This document shows positions 1 to 5,062 of a stretch of DNA of 5,482 nucleotides, piece after piece. Numbering within the stretch: position 1 is the stretch's first letter; every line of letters begins with the position of its first letter. The stretch is from Oscillospiraceae bacterium (lineage in GTDB: Bacteria; Bacillota; Clostridia; Oscillospirales; Oscillospiraceae), in NCBI GenBank assembly GCA_028708585.1, contig JAQVYO010000102.1:1-5482 (forward strand). The letters run 5' to 3'. Under the pieces are notes generated by a model. That model was not told where the DNA came from and did no database searches. It saw only the letters and a program-made list of their open reading frames with translations. A program made the position numbers and the translations under genes.

Positions 1-142
1 GGATCTCTCCGTGTATAAGTGCCCCAGATATTATTGCTTTACAGATGAAATTCCTTACAATGCCACAGGAAAGAAGCAGCATTTCGTCGTTAAGGCGCAA
101 GTGAGCGAAGATCTGAAAAACGGGAAACTTTTAAGGCCCTAG
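1..142 (+). CDS. AMP-dependent acyl-CoA synthetase/ligase, C-terminal end (partial)
   Basis: The reading frame is open from base 2 and ends at TAG 140-142, giving the last 46 residues of a protein whose start lies left of the window. The fragment contains PRYYCFTDEIPYNATGKKQ, which matches the A10 region at the C-terminus of the ANL superfamily of adenylate-forming enzymes (usual form: VPRY..F.DELP.T.TGK.Q). The lysine after the glycine (codon 71-73) is in the place of the catalytic lysine needed for adenylation. Such enzymes activate a carboxylic acid with ATP and usually transfer it to CoA in the cytoplasm. Only the mobile C-terminal subdomain is visible, so the substrate cannot be told; fatty-acid, carnitine-type and aryl-CoA ligases all share this motif. 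No other gene follows on this strand for about 700 bases, so it is probably the last gene of its transcript. Confidence 0.82.
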   Translation, partial: DLSVYKCPRYYCFTDEIPYNATGKKQHFVVKAQVSEDLKNGKLLRP

Positions 143-216
143 TACGGTATCTATGCTGTCACAGCGGCAAAATCCACTGCGGTCATAGCCATAAACTGAA
201 CCAGTAAAAACGGGCG

Positions 217-245
217 TTGACAGAAAAGGCCTCCAGTCGTAGAAT
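217..245 (+). promoter_or_regulatory. Promoter-like sequence overlapping the hairpin
   Basis: TTGACA (217-222) and TAGAAT (240-245) are separated by exactly 17 bases, close to the sigma-A/sigma-70 consensus. The -10 box lies in the left arm and loop of the 230-260 hairpin, and the predicted start near 252 falls in the right arm. The only coding trace downstream is the IS3-like remnant beginning at 286, so this may be a relic of the transposase promoter. It could also be chance. Confidence 0.4.
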
Positions 246-266
246 GACTACGATTGGAGGTTTTGT
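230..266 (+). terminator. Hairpin with short T-run, probable terminator of the ligase gene
   Basis: The arm CCTCCAGTCGTAG (230-242) pairs with CTACGATTGGAGG (248-260) as a 13-bp stem with one G-T wobble and a 5-base loop, followed by TTTTGT. It lies 88 bases after the ligase stop. The upstream flank GAAAAGG reads CCTTTTC on the other strand, so it might work both ways. The T-run is short, and the left arm overlaps a promoter-like sequence (217-245), so an operator role is an alternative. Confidence 0.6.
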
Positions 267-285
267 CATATCAGAAACCAAGAGA

Positions 286-382
286 ATGCCTCATTATTCA
301 GATGAAGTCAAACAAAAGACCAGACCGGAAACATGGAGAAGGAGCCAGCATCAAGCGATTTAGAACAATTCCAAATAAAATG
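286..382 (+). pseudogene. Degenerate IS3-family transposase OrfA N-terminus
   Basis: ATG at 286 opens the peptide MPHYSDEVKQK, which resembles the start of IS3/IS150-type OrfA proteins (M..RYS.E.K...V...). That frame then loses similarity and stops at TAG. In another frame, from 323 to about 382, the sequence reads RKHGEGASIKRF followed by RTIPNK, resembling the next part of the same helix-turn-helix domain (..KH..G.SIK.L...IP..T.Y.W). The two pieces together suggest one ancestral N-terminus broken by a frameshift near 316-323 and then truncated. Nothing like the rest of OrfA, or OrfB, is visible, and I could not define terminal inverted repeats. I infer a remnant of an old insertion. The assignment rests on short motifs only and may be wrong. 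Confidence 0.42.
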
Positions 383-417
383 CCGGCTCACGCCATCCGA
401 AAAACGGTGTGAGCCGG
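383..417. repeat. 12-bp inverted repeat (stable hairpin)
   Basis: CCGGCTCACGCC (383-394) pairs with GGTGTGAGCCGG (406-417), a 12-bp GC-rich stem with one G-T pair and an 11-base loop. On the plus strand no T-run follows. On the minus strand the stem is followed by CATTTTATTT, so it could end leftward transcription, but no minus-strand gene lies to its right. It directly follows the transposase-like remnant and may be debris of a mobile element. Confidence 0.5.
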
Positions 418-621
418 GTCAAAGCCATGTGATCCTACAAGATACTTTTCTTTTCCCTGTCTATTCCTCTGATCAGTCACCACGGTGAGCTTTTTTTGAT
501 TTTCTCACACTTGCAGAGCAATTCAATTCATGGATCATACGCGGCACATCATGCAGCCAAAAATAAATCTTGTATTTTTATTGCTTTTGCTTCCTTTGGT
601 TGGAAAACATGAAATACGAAG
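418..621. other. Non-coding stretch without a recognisable gene
   Basis: I see no convincing coding sequence here. Two weak structures are present. A 5-bp repeat TCACC/GGTGA (477-488) with only a 2-base gap lies shortly before seven Ts (491-497), possibly a decayed or weak plus-strand terminator. An AT-only 7-bp stem, AAAAATA (559-565) with TATTTTT (573-579), is of doubtful meaning. The rest is AT-rich upstream sequence of the DUF364 promoter. Confidence 0.5.
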
Positions 622-650
622 TTGACAATTTAACAAACCTATGTTATTTT
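622..650 (+). promoter_or_regulatory. Promoter of the DUF364-family gene
   Basis: A perfect -35 box TTGACA (622-627) is followed after 17 bases by TATTTT (645-650) as -10. Transcription would start near 657, giving a leader of about 190 bases before the ATG at 847. The -10 lies inside an inverted repeat (640-667). Confidence 0.68.
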
Positions 651-667
651 ATGAAAAGAATAACATA
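640..667. promoter_or_regulatory. Inverted repeat over the -10 box, candidate operator
   Basis: TATGTTATT (640-648) and AATAACATA (659-667) form a perfect 9-bp inverted repeat with a 10-base gap, spanning 28 bp. It covers the -10 box and the expected transcription start, a classic position for a repressor site. The overall span resembles operators bound by dimeric or tetrameric repressors. The regulator is not encoded in this window as far as I can tell. Confidence 0.5.
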
Positions 668-734
668 ATATATCTTTTTTATTGGCTGTCTTTCTGTTTG
701 GCAGGACTGTCACGGTCGGAATTTCGCTTCCATC

Positions 735-766
735 AGGCTGTTTCAGAAGCCTATTTTTTGTTTTTG
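735..766 (+). terminator. Attenuator-like hairpin in the DUF364 gene leader
   Basis: AGGCT (735-739) pairs with AGCCT (748-752) across an 8-base loop, and the stem is followed by ATTTTTTGTTTTTGG. This has the layout of an intrinsic terminator placed between promoter and gene. The upstream GCTTC (726-730) can instead pair with GAAGC (746-750), which would break the terminator stem. The stem is only 5 bp, so termination may be weak or absent. I do not recognise a known riboswitch class. Confidence 0.35.
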
Positions 767-834
767 GTTATATATTTCTTTCAATAACGAAGGCAATCCT
801 GTTTTCAGGCAAAATAACCGCAGGAAACCGCAAG

Positions 835-840
835 AAGGGA
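835..840 (+). promoter_or_regulatory. Ribosome binding site that sets the DUF364 gene start at 847
   Basis: AAGGGA lies 6 bases before ATG 847-849. The alternative upstream start, TTG at 682, has no purine-rich site before it (it follows a T-run), which favours 847. Confidence 0.65.
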
Positions 841-846
841 ATACGT

Positions 847-1614
847 ATGTGGACACTTTACGATGAATTAATTGGAGGAATTCCCGAAGATATTCAGGTT
901 GATCAGTATATGGCAGGCTGCGTTTGGACCATGGTACGGGCAGGCAAGAGGGCGGGGGTCGCACTCACTGTAAAATCCTCCAGTTTTTCAGCCCTTCATG
1001 ATGGACCGATCACCGGCGCACCACTGCGGAATATCGCAAAATGTATCAAATCATGGGATTTTATTGAAGCTTCTATCGGCATGGCCGCAATCAACGCTTA
1101 CTACAATACGCTGGATCATGTGGAGGCTTTGGGCGGCGTTGGAACGGATCAGAATGATTCCACGTTGAAGGGCAGAAAAAAGCAAAATGCATTTGTGGCT
1201 TTTGCAAATGAAATAGCAGGGAAAAACGTAACCGTAGTGGGTCATTTCCCCAATCTAGAGCAGCAGCTCAAACCCGTATGCAATCTTTCTATTTTAGAGC
1301 GAAACCCTTCCAGCGGAGATTATCCCGACAGTGCCTGTGAATATATCCTCCCCCAGCAGGATTTTGTGTTTATCACGGGCATGACCTTAATTAATAAAAC
1401 GCTGCCCAGGCTGCTGGAGATTATCGATAGAAAGGCGAAAGTATCCCTTGTCGGCCCGTCTGTTCCCATGTCCTCCACCCTGTTTCGGCACGGTGTCGAT
1501 AATTTATCCGGCTTCTGCGTTACGAACCCGGATAAATCAGAGGAAACACTTCGCCGAGGCGGCCGCCAGATCTTCCAAGATGGAAGAATGGTCAGCATAG
1601 ACCGGAAAAACTGA
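847..1614 (+). CDS. DUF4213/DUF364 family protein (putative heavy-metal chelation domain)
   Basis: The protein has 255 residues from ATG 847, the usual length for this family. An N-terminal DUF4213-like part (about 1-90) ends in the typical SIGMAAINAYYN (76-87). The DUF364 part (about 110-245) has the Rossmann-like strand VTVVGHFPNLEQ (128-139), then LERNPSSGDYPDSACEYILP (150-169), DFVFITGMTLINKTL (172-186) and VSLVGPSVPMSSTLFRHGVD (199-218). These are family hallmarks. Homologues are cytosolic, have an enolase-N-like plus Rossmann-like fold, and are annotated as putative heavy-metal chelators because they often sit near metal-transport genes; no enzymatic activity is established to my knowledge. 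Here no transporter is adjacent. The gene seems monocistronic, with its own promoter, operator-like repeat, leader and terminator. The frame stays open upstream to TTG 682, which would add 55 mostly hydrophobic residues, but these do not look like part of the family. Confidence 0.88.
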   Translation: MWTLYDELIGGIPEDIQVDQYMAGCVWTMVRAGKRAGVALTVKSSSFSALHDGPITGAPLRNIAKCIKSWDFIEASIGMAAINAYYNTLDHVEALGGVGTDQNDSTLKGRKKQNAFVAFANEIAGKNVTVVGHFPNLEQQLKPVCNLSILERNPSSGDYPDSACEYILPQQDFVFITGMTLINKTLPRLLEIIDRKAKVSLVGPSVPMSSTLFRHGVDNLSGFCVTNPDKSEETLRRGGRQIFQDGRMVSIDRKN

Positions 1615-1639
1615 TTGCTAAACCCCTTTACATAATCTG

Positions 1640-1670
1640 GGCGCGTCCTTATTGGGCGCGCCGCTTTTTT
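1640..1670 (+). terminator. Intrinsic terminator after the DUF364-family gene
   Basis: GGCGCGTCC (1640-1648) pairs with GGGCGCGCC (1654-1662), 9 bp with one G-T pair and a TTATT loop. The T-run 1665-1670 follows after two bases. It starts 26 bases after the stop codon. It may also stop the convergent pdxR transcript, though on that strand no good T-run follows. Confidence 0.85.
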
Positions 1671-1753
1671 GTTCAGTCTCACCCAAGGCAGTTCTACCGC
1701 CGCGCTCATAGCCCAGCATATTCCGCATCGCTTTTTGCCTGCACATCATCAGT

Positions 1754-3163
1754 TCAATACCCCCAAGCCTGTTCCAGAAGTGAAAACGCGGGCCTCATTT
1801 CTTCCGGCTGCAGCATGGCGTATCCCAGGACCAAAGTGGAGGAATGCTGCGTCCGCGGCTTTTCCTTCCCAATATAATAGTCCGAGAGTCCATAAACCCG
1901 CACCCCTTTTTCTTTGGCACGGAACACCAATTCTTCTTCTGGCATATCACCTTTTACCCGCATCAAAAAGTGCAGTCCCGCATCCTCACCAGACAGTTCT
2001 ATGCGGCTGGAAAAGGAACAGGTGGATGCCGCCTGGATCAGCGCGTCTCTCCGGGCTTTATACACATTTCTCATGCGGGAAATGTGCCGCCCGAAATATC
2101 CTCGTTCCATAAACCGGGCAAGAGCATACTGTTCAAAACTGGAAACTGTGGAAGCACAGAAGGAAAATTCCTCCCGGTATCGTTTCAGAAGATGGGGCGG
2201 CAGAACCAGGTAGCCAATCCGAAAGGACGGTGCAAGGCTTTTGGTAAACGTATTCATGTAAATCACGCGTTCTCCTCCGTCCAAACCCTGCAGAGCAGAA
2301 ATAGGCCGGCCGGAAAAACGGAATTCGCTGTCATAATCGTCTTCGATGATATACCGCCCTTTGGATTCCAGCGCCCAGGATAAAAGAGCCATCCGTCTGG
2401 CTGCCGGCATTACAATTCCCAATGGGAAGTGGTGGGACGGCGTAATATGGACCACCCTGGCTCCGGAAGCACACAGTTCCTCCATCCGTAACCCCTGGGC
2501 ATCCAGAGAAATAGGAAGCACGAAGGCACCGTTTTTCTGAATGATTTTATGGATTTTTAAATATCCCGGGTTTTCCATGGCATACCCGGCCTCCCTGCCC
2601 AGCAGCTGAACCAGAAGGCCAGTTAAATATTCCGCACCCGCTCCCACAACGATTTGTTCCGGAACAGCTTCTATCCCCCGGAATTCATAAAGATGCCGTA
2701 CAATGGCTTTTCTTAGGGGGTATGCCCCCTGAGGGTCCACCGTGCTCAAAAGGCGGCCATCCCCTTCTGAAAGCAGTTCACGCATCAGCTTCGCCCATGT
2801 GGAAAACGGAAAGCAGCTTGTATCCACAGCGTTTGTGGCAAAATCATATTTGTAAACCACAGGCTTTAAATCTTTAAATTTCTTCCCTGGAGCAGAAAAC
2901 GGCAATTTGACCGGCCCGGGTTCCAGCGTTTGGACAAAAAATCCTCTTCTTGCCTCTGGCCGGATATATCCTTCCGCCGTTAGCTGGCCGTAGGCGTTCT
3001 CGACTGTTATCACGCTCACTTTAAGATTTGAGGCCAGCTCCCGCTTGGAGGGAAGTCGTTCCCCGCTTTTTAGCCGTCCGGTTTCAATATCCCTGCGCAA
3101 AAATGTATAAAGCTGCTCATAAAGCGGCCTTTTTTGATTTAGTTCAAAAACGTACGTCAGCAT
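1754..3163 (-). CDS. pdxR: MocR-family (GntR/aminotransferase) regulator of PLP synthesis
   Basis: This 469-residue protein has full MocR length. Residues about 12-78 are a GntR winged helix-turn-helix (PLYEQLYTFLRRDI, LPSKRELASNLKVS, VENAYGQLTAEGYI). After a linker, about 105-465 form a fold-type I aminotransferase domain: GAGAEYL (174-180) at the cofactor phosphate loop, ENPGY (197-201), TPSHHFPLG (241-249), IEDDYDSEFR (273-282) with the aspartate that contacts the pyridine nitrogen, and TFTKSLAPSFRIGYL (305-319), where K308 is the expected Schiff-base lysine. Such proteins bind PLP but act as transcription factors. Divergence from pdxST over a 108-base control region points to PdxR, which in other Gram-positives activates pdxST when PLP is low and represses itself. 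The start ATG (complement of 3161-3163) follows a GGGGGAG site by five bases. No clear terminator of its own is seen beyond the stop. Family assignment is firm; the pdxR role is inferred from context. Confidence 0.9.
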   Translation of the reverse strand: MLTYVFELNQKRPLYEQLYTFLRRDIETGRLKSGERLPSKRELASNLKVSVITVENAYGQLTAEGYIRPEARRGFFVQTLEPGPVKLPFSAPGKKFKDLKPVVYKYDFATNAVDTSCFPFSTWAKLMRELLSEGDGRLLSTVDPQGAYPLRKAIVRHLYEFRGIEAVPEQIVVGAGAEYLTGLLVQLLGREAGYAMENPGYLKIHKIIQKNGAFVLPISLDAQGLRMEELCASGARVVHITPSHHFPLGIVMPAARRMALLSWALESKGRYIIEDDYDSEFRFSGRPISALQGLDGGERVIYMNTFTKSLAPSFRIGYLVLPPHLLKRYREEFSFCASTVSSFEQYALARFMERGYFGRHISRMRNVYKARRDALIQAASTCSFSSRIELSGEDAGLHFLMRVKGDMPEEELVFRAKEKGVRVYGLSDYYIGKEKPRTQHSSTLVLGYAMLQPEEMRPAFSLLEQAWGY

Positions 3164-3188
3164 AAAGCTCCCCCTATCTGACCTTGCT

Positions 3189-3228
3189 AATTTAATTAAA
3201 ACTGATCATTGAGATAAGATCAATTTAA
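3189..3228. promoter_or_regulatory. Candidate PdxR binding region (repeats)
   Basis: Two repeat pairs lie over the divergent promoters. AATTTAA occurs as a direct repeat at 3189-3195 and 3222-3228, start to start 33 bp, about three helical turns. TGATC (3203-3207) and GATCA (3218-3222) form an inverted pair. Known MocR operators (GabR, for example) are direct repeats about three turns apart, which fits the first pair, but the repeats are short and AT-rich, so which one matters is a guess. Confidence 0.35.
3195..3223 (-). promoter_or_regulatory. Putative pdxR promoter
   Basis: On the minus strand TTGATC (complement of 3218-3223) and TTTAAT (complement of 3195-3200) are separated by 17 bases. 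This would start transcription about 25-30 bases before the pdxR ATG. It overlaps the pdxS promoter on the other strand. Confidence 0.5.
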
Positions 3229-3236
3229 AGTATAAT
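3209..3236 (+). promoter_or_regulatory. pdxST promoter
   Basis: TTGAGA (3209-3214) and a perfect TATAAT (3231-3236) are 16 bases apart. The predicted start near 3243 leaves a leader of about 30 bases with AGGAGG at 3259-3264, seven bases before ATG 3272. The -35 box lies between two GATCA copies (3204-3208 and 3218-3222). Confidence 0.7.
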
Positions 3237-3271
3237 CAAAGGCATCCCAAAATGCAATAGGAGGAATTCAT

Positions 3272-4147
3272 ATGGAAAACAATCGCTCAAAGCTAAACCG
3301 GGAGCTGGCTCAAATGTTAAAGGGCGGCGTTATCATGGACGTAACCACACCCGACCAGGCGGAAATTGCTCAGGAAGCAGGAGCCTGCGCCGTTATGGCA
3401 CTGGAACGGATTCCCGCCGATATTCGGGCAGCGGGAGGCGTTTCCCGCATGAGCGACCCGAAAATGATTCAAAACATTCAAGCCGCCGTTTCTATTCCGG
3501 TTATGGCGAAGGTCCGTATTGGGCATTTTGTCGAGGCTCAGATTCTGGAAGCCATCGGCATTGATTATATTGATGAAAGCGAAGTGCTGACTCCCGCAGA
3601 CGACGTCTATCATATTGACAAGACAAAGTTTCAGGCGCCTTTTGTCTGCGGTGCACGGGACTTAGGCGAAGCGCTCCGTCGCATTGAAGAAGGGGCTTCC
3701 ATGATCCGCACCAAGGGAGAGCCGGGAACCGGAGACATTGTGCAGGCCGTGCGGCATATGCGGGCGTTGAACAGCGCAATCAGGCGCGTGCGGAGCATGC
3801 GAGAGGACGAACTTTTTGAAACCGCCAAGCAAATGGGCGTTTCCTGTTCCCTGCTGCAATCTATCCAAAAAAACGGAAGGCTCCCCGTTGTAAACTTCGC
3901 CGCCGGCGGCGTAGCCACTCCTGCTGATGCGGCGCTTATGATGCAGCTGGGGGCGGAAGGCGTATTTGTCGGATCAGGCATTTTTAAATCGGGAAACCCC
4001 GGAAAACGCGCCGCCGCCATTGTCCAGGCGGTCACTAATTACAAGGATTCCAAGCTTCTTGCGCAGCTTTCAGACGACCTTGGCGAAGCCATGGTAGGAA
4101 TCAACGAACAGGAAATTCATCTGCTGATGGCAGAACGGGGTAAATAA
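3272..4147 (+). CDS. pdxS: Pyridoxal 5'-phosphate synthase subunit PdxS
   Basis: This is the synthase subunit of the DXP-independent vitamin B6 pathway. It condenses a pentose phosphate, glyceraldehyde 3-phosphate and ammonia (from PdxT) to PLP, as a cytosolic dodecamer decorated by PdxT. At 291 residues it has the normal length, and it is highly conserved throughout. Visible landmarks of the TIM barrel: [10 protein letters not shown] with D23; [11 protein letters not shown] (42-52); [15 protein letters not shown] (76-90) with K80, which binds the sugar phosphate; [14 protein letters not shown] (97-110); [10 protein letters not shown] (145-154) with K148, the second catalytic lysine; and the phosphate-binding segments [12 protein letters not shown] (208-219) and [14 protein letters not shown] (227-240). 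Both lysines are present, so it should be active. ATG 3272 follows a strong AGGAGG by seven bases. It is the first gene of a two-gene operon, and its TAA directly abuts the pdxT ATG. Confidence 0.98.
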   Translation: MENNRSKLNRELAQMLKGGVIMDVTTPDQAEIAQEAGACAVMALERIPADIRAAGGVSRMSDPKMIQNIQAAVSIPVMAKVRIGHFVEAQILEAIGIDYIDESEVLTPADDVYHIDKTKFQAPFVCGARDLGEALRRIEEGASMIRTKGEPGTGDIVQAVRHMRALNSAIRRVRSMREDELFETAKQMGVSCSLLQSIQKNGRLPVVNFAAGGVATPADAALMMQLGAEGVFVGSGIFKSGNPGKRAAAIVQAVTNYKDSKLLAQLSDDLGEAMVGINEQEIHLLMAERGK

Positions 4148-4822
4148 ATGACAATTGCCATTTTAGCACTGCAAGGCGCTTTTGCCGAACACAAAGCAAT
4201 GTTGGACCGGTTGGGCGCGAACTGCTTCGAGATCCGAAAACTCCAGGATTTGAGCCGGCCGTTTGACGGTTTGATCCTTCCCGGTGGTGAAAGCACGGTT
4301 ATGAAAAAGCTTTTGCGGGATCTTTATCTGTTTGACCCTCTCTTCTCAAAACTTCAGGATGGGTTACCGGTTTTCGGAACCTGCGCCGGCCTCTTGCTTC
4401 TGGCAAAGAGAGTGACCGGCGGGGAACCCTGTTTTGGCACGCTTTCTGTCACCGCCAGACGCAACGCATATGGCCGCCAGCTGGAAAGTTTCTACACCAA
4501 TCAAGACTTCGGCGGCCTTGGATCCATCCCCATGCCCTTCATCCGCGCTCCCTATATCGAACAAGCGGATGATTTCGTTACGGTTTTATCCCAAGCAGAC
4601 AACCATATTGTTGCCGTCCGGGAGCAGTATCAGCTGGCTACCGCGTTTCATCCGGAACTGACCGGAGATCCCACCGTCCACCGGTATTTTTTAGATATGA
4701 TTGAAGAACGCGCCAACCAGCAAATGACGCATTTGTCTTTCCATCAAGACTGCAAGACATGGCAAGCTGGCTCGCTTTCCCCCAAAATGGGGCTGTGTTT
4801 GACAAAAACGGAAAACAATTAA
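4148..4822 (+). CDS. pdxT: Pyridoxal 5'-phosphate synthase glutaminase subunit PdxT
   Basis: This class I glutamine amidotransferase hydrolyses glutamine to glutamate and ammonia, which is channelled into PdxS. Motifs in order: ILALQGAFAEH (4-14), LILPGGEST (42-50), FGTCAGLLLLAK (76-87) with the nucleophile C79, FIRAP (131-135), and TAFHPELTGD (165-174) with H168 and E170. The catalytic triad is complete. The ATG immediately follows the pdxS stop with no spacer; GGGG inside the pdxS 3' end (4137-4140) can serve as ribosome binding site, so translation is probably coupled and gives the matched subunit amounts the complex needs. At 224 residues it is about 25-30 longer than typical PdxT: the family match ends near residue 190, and the remainder (about 191-224) is an unconserved-looking tail. 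Three in-frame stops in a row (TAA TAA TGA) close the gene. Confidence 0.97.
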   Translation: MTIAILALQGAFAEHKAMLDRLGANCFEIRKLQDLSRPFDGLILPGGESTVMKKLLRDLYLFDPLFSKLQDGLPVFGTCAGLLLLAKRVTGGEPCFGTLSVTARRNAYGRQLESFYTNQDFGGLGSIPMPFIRAPYIEQADDFVTVLSQADNHIVAVREQYQLATAFHPELTGDPTVHRYFLDMIEERANQQMTHLSFHQDCKTWQAGSLSPKMGLCLTKTENN

Positions 4823-4826
4823 TAAT

Positions 4827-4854
4827 GAATATATAGATTTATAAATTCTTTTTT
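4827..4854 (+). terminator. AT-rich hairpin with T-run, first terminator of pdxST
   Basis: GAATATATA (4827-4835) pairs with TATAAATTC (4840-4848) with one A-A mismatch and a GATT loop, followed by six Ts (4849-4854). It begins only five bases after the pdxT stop. The stem is AT-only in the middle and so weak, and the stronger hairpin at 4896 probably completes termination. Confidence 0.5.
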
Positions 4855-4895
4855 AGCCCATTTCGCCTGATAAGAATTTCCTACCTCTCCTTGAT

Positions 4896-4939
4896 AAAAC
4901 TCCGGGTTAGAGCCAGTGTGGCTCTGACCCGGAGTTTTT
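4896..4939. terminator. Strong bidirectional terminator
   Basis: The two arms (4896-4914 and 4920-4938, core CTCCGGGTTAGAGCC with GGCTCTGACCCGGAG) form a 19-bp stem with one G-T pair and an AGTGT loop. It is followed by Ts on the plus strand and flanked by TTTTATC on the minus strand. It can end both pdxST and the convergent minus-strand gene. Confidence 0.9.
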
Positions 4940-4942
4940 GAA

Positions 4943-4987
4943 AAATAAACGAAGGCGGCGCCGCGCTGGCGCCGCCCTCGTTTATTT
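4943..4987 (-). terminator. Long GC-cored hairpin, probable terminator of the minus-strand gene
   Basis: The arms 4943-4962 and 4968-4987 pair with a single A-C mismatch: AAATAAACGA with TCGTTTATTT outside, GGCGGCGCC with GGCGCCGCC inside, loop GCGCT. On the minus strand the outer arm ends in TTTATTTTTC, a usable T-rich tract. It lies 75 bases after the minus-strand stop and four bases from the previous terminator. Confidence 0.75.
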
Positions 4988-5062
4988 GATCGGAGTTGCG
5001 AAAACGAAAAGATATCGGTTTCCTATACAAGTCCATGTAACACCGGAAGGAACCTTCCCGGA

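Noticed and set aside
151..188. CTATG...CATAG and GCGG repeats between the ligase stop and the first hairpin
   Set aside because: The matching arms are only 5 bases and the interior does not pair consistently.
1320..1709. Minus-strand open frame of 129 codons over the end of the DUF364 gene
   Set aside because: It is antisense to a well-matched domain and runs through the terminator; its sequence resembles no family I know.
1617..1748. Small minus-strand open frame (43 codons) just after pdxR
   Set aside because: The start has only a GGGGG about 12 bases away, and the product, which spans the terminator hairpin, shows no recognisable features.
1817..1840. PdxR has VLGY (residues 445-448) where true aminotransferases carry a substrate-binding arginine
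   Set aside because: An aliphatic residue in this place (LLLGYA-like) is, as far as I recall, common in MocR regulators, so it is not a sign of decay.
1754..2540. Several plus-strand open frames of 64-179 codons inside pdxR
   Set aside because: They lie antisense within a clear full-length MocR gene, show no recognisable motifs and have no ribosome binding sites.
4799..4828. TTGACA followed by TAAT-rich sequence at the end of pdxT, a possible promoter
   Set aside because: Spacing to the best -10 (AATAAT) is 16, but a terminator hairpin follows at once and no plus-strand gene lies downstream.
5043..5061. CCGGAAGG-AA-CCTTCC-CGG hairpin just after the stop of the minus-strand gene
   Set aside because: It has a 2-base loop, a bulged C and no T-run; better terminators lie nearby.
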